A DNA stretch of 64,000 bases, taken from assembly GCF_900182575.1 (NCBI RefSeq), contig NZ_FXSZ01000002.1, positions 62,001-126,000 on the forward strand, written 5' to 3'. The DNA is from Solitalea koreensis. Its GTDB lineage: Bacteria > Bacteroidota > Bacteroidia > Sphingobacteriales > Sphingobacteriaceae. A model generated the notes under the pieces. That model was not told the origin of the DNA, ran no database searches, and saw only the letters and a list, made by a program, of their open reading frames with translations. This document shows, piece after piece, positions 59,700 through 64,000 of the stretch (positions are counted from its first letter, which is position 1; the number at the start of each line of letters is the position of its first letter). The translations under genes and the position numbers were made by a program.

Positions 59700-60986
59700 A
59701 TGCAAACAATTACAAGCGATATAATTTTCAGAAACGACGAAGCTTTTCCAACAGAAATGGACGCTATTGATCCATTGGCAAAATTTGCTTACCGATTTCA
59801 TAAACCCAAAAACGCAAAAGGAGAGGATCTCATATATTTCTGCGGAAATTCATTGGGGCTACAACCTAAAACTGTTCGTTCCTATATCGAACAGGAACTA
59901 AAAGATTGGGAAGATTTAGGAGTTGAAGGTCATTTTCATGCTAAAAATCCATGGATGCCTTACCATGAGTTTCTCACTCAACAAATGGCAAAGGTAGTAG
60001 GAGGAAAAGCGTTAGAAGTAGTGGTAATGAATACATTGACAGTGAACCTTCATTTAATGATGGTTTCATTCTATCGTCCAACTCAACAGCGTTACAAAAT
60101 TGTTATTGAATACAGTGCGTTTCCTTCTGATCAATATGCGGTAAAATCACAAATCAAATTTCATGGCTTCAATCCAGATGATGCCTTGATCGAATTATAT
60201 CCTCGTGAAGGAGAAAACACAATTCGTACTGAAGATATTGAAGCTTTGATTGAACAAGAGGGTGATTCGATCGCCCTCATCATGATTGGCGGAGTGAATT
60301 ATTACACAGGTCAGGCTTTTGACATGAAACGTATTACCCAGGCCGGACACAAGAAAAATATCGTTGTTGGTTTTGATTTAGCGCATGCCGCCGGTAACCT
60401 AAAACTTCAACTACACGATTGGAATGTAGATTTTGCCGTTTGGTGTTCCTATAAATATTTAAATAGCGGCCCTGGAGGAATTGCTGGATGTTTCGTTCAT
60501 GAACGTCATGCTAATAATTCAGATTTACCGCGATTCACCGGATGGTGGGGACATGATAAAGCAACCCGTTTTTTAATGGGACCTGATTTTGATCCAATTC
60601 CAGGTGCTGAAGGGTGGCAAATTAGTAATGCACCGGTTTTACCAATGGCAAGTCTTCGCGCATCACTGGCTATATTTGATGAAGCAGGAATGGATGCCAT
60701 TACCACAAAAAGCCGTACCATAACCGCCTATCTTGAATATCTGCTGGAAAATATAGGAAACGAAAACATTTCGATCATCACACCAAAAGATCAATCACAA
60801 CGTGGTGCCCAGCTTTCCATCCGAATTAAAAACAGTAACAAGGCTTTTTTCAATAAATTAATTGATAACGGGATAATTTGCGATTGGCGCGAACCGGATG
60901 TAATTCGGGTTGCACCTGCACCACTTTATAATTCATATTCAAATGTGTTTCAATTCGCTCAAATTTTAAAACAAATCTTAGCATGA
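59700..60986 (+). CDS. kynU: Kynureninase
   Basis: PLP-dependent hydrolase of 428 residues that cleaves 3-hydroxykynurenine (and kynurenine) to 3-hydroxyanthranilate (or anthranilate) and alanine. The PLP lysine is K252 in VWCSYKYLNSGPGG. DLAHAAGN (226-233) holds the aspartate that binds the pyridine nitrogen, and IYFCGNSLGLQPK the N-terminal phosphate region. It follows ACMSD by 59 bp and overlaps kmo by 4 bp (ATGA), so kynurenine hydroxylation and cleavage are translationally coupled. Length is normal. Confidence 0.96.
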   Translation: MQTITSDIIFRNDEAFPTEMDAIDPLAKFAYRFHKPKNAKGEDLIYFCGNSLGLQPKTVRSYIEQELKDWEDLGVEGHFHAKNPWMPYHEFLTQQMAKVVGGKALEVVVMNTLTVNLHLMMVSFYRPTQQRYKIVIEYSAFPSDQYAVKSQIKFHGFNPDDALIELYPREGENTIRTEDIEALIEQEGDSIALIMIGGVNYYTGQAFDMKRITQAGHKKNIVVGFDLAHAAGNLKLQLHDWNVDFAVWCSYKYLNSGPGGIAGCFVHERHANNSDLPRFTGWWGHDKATRFLMGPDFDPIPGAEGWQISNAPVLPMASLRASLAIFDEAGMDAITTKSRTITAYLEYLLENIGNENISIITPKDQSQRGAQLSIRIKNSNKAFFNKLIDNGIICDWREPDVIRVAPAPLYNSYSNVFQFAQILKQILA

Positions 60987-62365
60987 GCCAGAAAGTCATT
61001 ATTGTAGGAGCGGGCCTTACCGGTTCATTGTTAACCATTTATTTAGCTCGGCGTGGATTCAACGTGGAAGTTTACGAACGCAGAGCCGATATGCGTATTG
61101 TTAACATAAGTGCAGGTAAATCTATCAATCTTGCTTTATCCACCCGAGGAATCCATGCGTTGGATCAAGTTGGTTTAGCCGAGGAAGTATTGAAAACTGC
61201 AGTGGCAATGAAAGGCCGCATGATACATTCAAATAAAGGTGAACTTACCTTTCAACCTTATGGGAAGAATGAGAATGAGTACATTAATTCAATTTCTCGT
61301 AAAGACCTGAATGTGATATTAATGAACGAAGCTGAAAAATTTCCGAATGTACAAATATATTTTAATCAGCGTTGTACGGGAATGAGCCTGGAAACTGGCG
61401 AGGCTTATTTCGTCAATGAAACACATGGCGGAAGTAGTGTAGTTTCAGGTGATACCGTTATTGGAACAGATGGTTCTGCATCAGCAATTCGGATGGAATT
61501 TCTCCGATCAAAGCATTTCAATTTTTCGCAAAGCTATGAAAACTATGGCTATAAGGAATTAACCATACCTACAGCGGAAGGAGGTGGTTTTAGAATTGAA
61601 AAAAATGCGTTACATATATGGCCTAGGGGTTCGTACATGATGATTGCTCTTCCAAATGTTGAGGGCGATTTTACTTGTACTTTATTTATGAACTATGAAA
61701 ATGGGGAATATAATCTTAACAAATTGGTTGCTCGCACGGATGTAACTCAATTCTTCCAAAAAGTAATGCCTGATGCACTTGAGCTTATGCCTGAGCTTGT
61801 AGATGATTTCTTTAACAATCCTACCGGAAGTTTACTTACCATAAAATGTTATCCTTGGAATATCAACGGTAAAGCTTTATTAATGGGAGATGCAGCTCAT
61901 GCTATTCTTCCATTCTTTGGTCAGGGAATGAATTGCGGATTTGAAGATTGCTATTATTTTGATAAACTGATCGAAAAGCACGGAACTGATTGGCAAAAAA
62001 TATTTGAAGAATTCGGAAAGCTGCGTAAAGAAAATGCTGATGCTATAGCTGAATTGGCGCTGGAGAACTTTGTAGAGATGCGCGACCTAGTAGCTCACAA
62101 AGATTTTCTTCTGAAAAAGAAAGCGGATGTATTATTGGAAGAACGCTACCCGGAAAGATTTATTTCTAAATACGCTATGGTAACCTTCCATAGAATTCCG
62201 TACGCAATTGCAATGAAACGCGGACAAATTCAAGACCGAATATTAATGGAAATGTGCAGTAAGATTGATTCAATTGATGAATTAAATCTGGAAGAAGCTT
62301 TTGATAGAATTAAAACTGAATTTGCAAAAGCTGGAATAGAGGAGAAGCTGAAACTTGAGGTTTAA
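60983..62365 (+). CDS. kmo: Kynurenine 3-monooxygenase
   Basis: FAD-dependent monooxygenase of 460 residues that hydroxylates kynurenine to 3-hydroxykynurenine with NADPH. GAGLTGSLL (9-17) is the ADP-binding fingerprint, YERRADMR its acidic end and the flanking arginines. GDAAHAILPFFGQGMNCGFEDC is the second FAD motif, and ISAGKSINLALSTRG at about 45-59 is characteristic of KMO. The C-terminal hydrophobic helix of eukaryotic KMO is not evident. It is the last gene of the operon; its stop lies in a heptamer-repeat hairpin shared with convergent queD. Confidence 0.95.
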   Translation: MSQKVIIVGAGLTGSLLTIYLARRGFNVEVYERRADMRIVNISAGKSINLALSTRGIHALDQVGLAEEVLKTAVAMKGRMIHSNKGELTFQPYGKNENEYINSISRKDLNVILMNEAEKFPNVQIYFNQRCTGMSLETGEAYFVNETHGGSSVVSGDTVIGTDGSASAIRMEFLRSKHFNFSQSYENYGYKELTIPTAEGGGFRIEKNALHIWPRGSYMMIALPNVEGDFTCTLFMNYENGEYNLNKLVARTDVTQFFQKVMPDALELMPELVDDFFNNPTGSLLTIKCYPWNINGKALLMGDAAHAILPFFGQGMNCGFEDCYYFDKLIEKHGTDWQKIFEEFGKLRKENADAIAELALENFVEMRDLVAHKDFLLKKKADVLLEERYPERFISKYAMVTFHRIPYAIAMKRGQIQDRILMEMCSKIDSIDELNLEEAFDRIKTEFAKAGIEEKLKLEV

Positions 62366-62436
62366 AGTTTCAAGGATTTAGGTTTTAAAATCAATGATAG
62401 TGTTTTTTAAATCCTAAATCCTTCAACCTAAATCCT
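62360..62436. repeat. Paired heptamer arrays between kmo and queD
   Basis: Left arm (62360-62387): four degenerate 7-mers such as GGATTTA. Right arm (62409-62436): three AAATCCT and one TCAACCT. AGGATTTAGGTT and ACCTAAATCCT make the arms complementary, so a hairpin between convergent genes results. The stop codons of both kmo (62363-62365) and queD (62435-62437) fall at its edges. Confidence 0.85.
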
Positions 62437-62884
62437 AATTATCTTCAGCAAACCATTCCGCAAAAGAAGTTGGAGTTTCATGCAGTTTCAAACTATGCAA
62501 TTTAATTCCATCAGGTAATCTTCTTTGGATTTTTTGAGCGAAATCAGCTAACATATTTTCACACGTTGGCTGATAATCAGTTAAAAGTACCCGTTCCATA
62601 TGCTCACGTAACTGCGCTGCTAACTTTATATGCGGACTGTTTTGGTTTAAAATGGTTGCATGGTCAAAAATATCAACAATCTCAGATTTTACAATTTCTT
62701 TTAAATCTCCAAAATCCATAACCATTCCATTTTTCACGTGATTAGGATCATTAATAATAGGTCCAACAATAGTTACATATAATTCGTAACTGTGTCCATG
62801 TACATTTCGGCATTTTCCATCGTAGCCAAACAAAGCGTGCGCAGCTTCAAAATTAAAATATTTAGTTAATCGGATATTTGCCAT
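62435..62884 (-). CDS. queD: 6-carboxytetrahydropterin synthase (QueD / PTPS family)
   Basis: A 149-residue T-fold enzyme that converts dihydroneopterin triphosphate to 6-carboxy-tetrahydropterin in queuosine synthesis. Zinc ligands are H16 (FEAAHAL) and H29 and H31 (CRNVHGHSY), with the catalytic cysteine C25. The glutamate in HETPTSFAEWF at the C-terminus binds the pterin, and FDHATILN holds the catalytic Asp-His. It is convergent with kmo. A minus-strand -7 element lies 17 bp upstream. Other PTPS-type roles are possible, but the cysteine position fits QueD. Confidence 0.92.
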   Translation of the reverse strand: MANIRLTKYFNFEAAHALFGYDGKCRNVHGHSYELYVTIVGPIINDPNHVKNGMVMDFGDLKEIVKSEIVDIFDHATILNQNSPHIKLAAQLREHMERVLLTDYQPTCENMLADFAQKIQRRLPDGIKLHSLKLHETPTSFAEWFAEDN

Positions 62885-62901
62885 GAATATTTTTAAAAGG
62901 G

Positions 62902-62909
62902 CAAAGATA
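62902..62909 (-). promoter_or_regulatory. -7 promoter element of queD
   Basis: On the minus strand the site reads TATCTTTG, a perfect TAnnTTTG, 17 bp before the queD ATG. No convincing -33 element. Confidence 0.45.
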
Positions 62910-63183
62910 CTATTTATTATTCTTACAGGTCTTTTTGAAGAATTTTACAAAACTATGCCTTTGTACTTCGGGCAGGAAGTATCAATTCGCTTTGCACATT
63001 ATTCATTAGAGTATAGCATTTTTTTACAATAATCTTATTTACAGCTAATTAAAATATATTATTCGTTGTTTTTTGTCATAAAACTTAGTTTAACAAAATT
63101 GTTGGATTGTTCCTTTTTTGTGTAAATTAAAATTGCAATTAATTAAATCAGGATTAACAAATTATTAAAAGAACTAAACTTCA

Positions 63184-63486
63184 ATGAAAATTTACGATAC
63201 CCTCTACGAAGCTCTAAAAGATTTAAATAAACGTGGTTATACGTTAAATTTTAATATCAAAAATGACCATTTAGCATGTCAGGAAAAGGACATTTATTGG
63301 CATCCTGAAGAATATGAAATCACAGAAGTGTATCGGTTTGAAGGAATGACTGATCCGGATGAGCAATCAATTGTATACGCTATTGAATCAAAAGATGGTG
63401 ATCGTGGTGTATTAATTAGTGCTTATGGTATTTATGCTGATCCTTTAAATGATGATCTCGTAAAGAAATTACACATTCATCGTTAG
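63184..63486 (+). CDS. Small conserved Bacteroidota protein (100 aa)
   Basis: A 100-residue protein with the recognisable pattern IYDTLYEALKDLNKRGYTLNFN at the start, HPEEYEITEVYRFEGMTDPDEQSIVYAIES in the middle and YGIYADPLNDDLVKKL at the end. Homologues are widespread in Bacteroidota and often labelled phosphoribosylpyrophosphate synthetase, but the protein is far too small and lacks the PRPP-binding loop, so that label should not be copied. The function is unknown. It has a 299-bp AT-rich upstream gap without other features and stands 45 bp before the deacetylase gene. Confidence 0.8.
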   Translation: MKIYDTLYEALKDLNKRGYTLNFNIKNDHLACQEKDIYWHPEEYEITEVYRFEGMTDPDEQSIVYAIESKDGDRGVLISAYGIYADPLNDDLVKKLHIHR

Positions 63487-63531
63487 CCCGCAATTTACTA
63501 CTTTCGTGTTTTGTAATTTGCTGCGAAAGAA

Positions 63532-64000
63532 ATGTTAAAAATAGCCTTCGATTCGATTTATGCGCATCCTTTGCCTGAAGGCCACCGTTTTCCAATGATT
63601 AAATACGAGTTGATTCCTGAACAGCTTTTGCATGAAGGAAGTATAAACACATTAAACCTGTTCAATCCCACAGCGCTTGATGAATCAACTATTTTACTTA
63701 CCCATGACCAAGAATACTGGAAGAAATTAAAAACGCTTTCGCTTACTCCGGCTGAGGTTCGAAGAACAGGTTTTCCGCTTTCTGAAGAATTGGTTAGGAG
63801 AGAAGTTGTCATTGCAAAAGGAACTATCGATTGTGCTTTATTCGCCATGAAATATGGCGTGGCAATGAATGTTGCCGGAGGAACTCACCATGCTTTCACC
63901 AATAAGGGAGAAGGTTTTTGCTTACTTAATGATATCGCTATTGCCGCTAATTATCTTTTAACAAAATATCTGGCTAAAAAAATTCTTGTAATTGATTTAG
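63532..64000 (+). CDS. Histone deacetylase / AcuC family protein, N-terminal part (runs off the window)
   Basis: An open frame from ATG at 63532 to the window edge, 156 residues, without stop. PLPEGHRFPMIKYELIPEQL, LTHDQEYWKKL and AGGTHHAF (the active-site His-His dyad), then GFCLLNDIAIAANYLL, are diagnostic of the arginase-fold deacetylase family (bacterial HDAC, AcuC and polyamine deacetylases). The zinc-binding aspartate region begins at LVIDL just as the window ends. The substrate is unknown; acetyl-CoA synthetase, acetylpolyamines or other amides are possibilities. Confidence 0.9.
   Translation, partial: MLKIAFDSIYAHPLPEGHRFPMIKYELIPEQLLHEGSINTLNLFNPTALDESTILLTHDQEYWKKLKTLSLTPAEVRRTGFPLSEELVRREVVIAKGTIDCALFAMKYGVAMNVAGGTHHAFTNKGEGFCLLNDIAIAANYLLTKYLAKKILVIDL

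Noticed and set aside
63184..63486. Phosphoribosylpyrophosphate synthetase
   Set aside because: At 100 residues without the PRPP loop it cannot be this enzyme; the label is a propagated misannotation.

Overview
The window is about 64 kb of AT-rich chromosome from a member of the Bacteroidota, most likely a free-living aerobe of the Sphingobacteriales/Cytophagales/Chitinophagales type; the genus cannot be fixed from sequence alone. Supporting signs are TonB-dependent receptors (one paired with a DUF4249 lipoprotein), an S46 dipeptidyl-peptidase, WbqC and DUF2905 proteins, FucP-type sugar permeases, futalosine-route menaquinone genes, weak or absent Shine-Dalgarno sequences and several perfect copies of the Bacteroidota -7 promoter element TAnnTTTG. 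Most of the window is core metabolism. I see no tRNA, rRNA, CRISPR array, insertion sequence or prophage.

Layout. 1-4.4 kb: branched-chain amino-acid operon ilvD(end)-ilvB-ilvN-ilvC closed by a terminator. 4.5-5.8 kb: cinA. 6-11.7 kb: an unusual four-gene envelope cluster: papain-like protease with a DUF4384-like tail, TPR/Ig-like/caspase-fold protease, a CHASE2 membrane protein without an output domain, and a secreted FecR-like protein. 11.9-18.5 kb: 2-oxoacid dehydrogenase E2, beta-carbonic anhydrase, CHAD protein, then menaquinone genes mqnE and mqnA with a histidine phosphatase between them and a DUF3050 protein behind. 18.6-31.8 kb: housekeeping genes (zinc-type reductase, pirin, YigZ, ribD, prmC, TlpA-like lipoprotein, xerD, aroQ, glycosyltransferase, two tandem LpxL-like acyltransferases, WbqC, bioB) and an outer-membrane-type protein with an apparent frameshift in its signal peptide. 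32-41 kb: TonB receptor/DUF4249 pair, a glutamine-transaminase/omega-amidase pair, an SRPBCC protein and a TrpXYZ-like ABC importer. 41-46.5 kb: cobalamin riboswitch-btuB-DUF71 operon, a sirtuin, a DUF6580-like membrane protein and a nucleotidyltransferase. 46.8-55 kb: two sugar permeases, DUF2905, an S46 peptidase, fRMsr, 3-methyladenine glycosylase and a KAS III-like enzyme. 55-62.4 kb: a seven-gene kynurenine degradation operon. The end holds queD, a small conserved protein and the start of a histone-deacetylase-family gene.

How genes work together. The kynurenine operon encodes KMO, kynureninase, 3-hydroxyanthranilate dioxygenase, ACMS decarboxylase, 2-aminomuconate semialdehyde dehydrogenase and a RidA-type 2-aminomuconate deaminase, taking kynurenine to 4-oxalocrotonate. 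The upstream TDO and formamidase are not in view. The B12 locus links a riboswitch to an outer-membrane receptor and a DUF71 protein of the kind predicted to act in B12 salvage.

The most unexpected signals are (i) the protease/caspase/CHASE2/FecR-like cluster at 5.9-11.7 kb and (ii) a family of degenerate heptanucleotide arrays, often with complementary arms. These sit at gene ends, repeatedly hold the stop codon of the neighbouring gene, and in one case lie in frame inside prmC. Several start codons lie only 4-7 bases after a perfect -7 element, which predicts leaderless transcripts.
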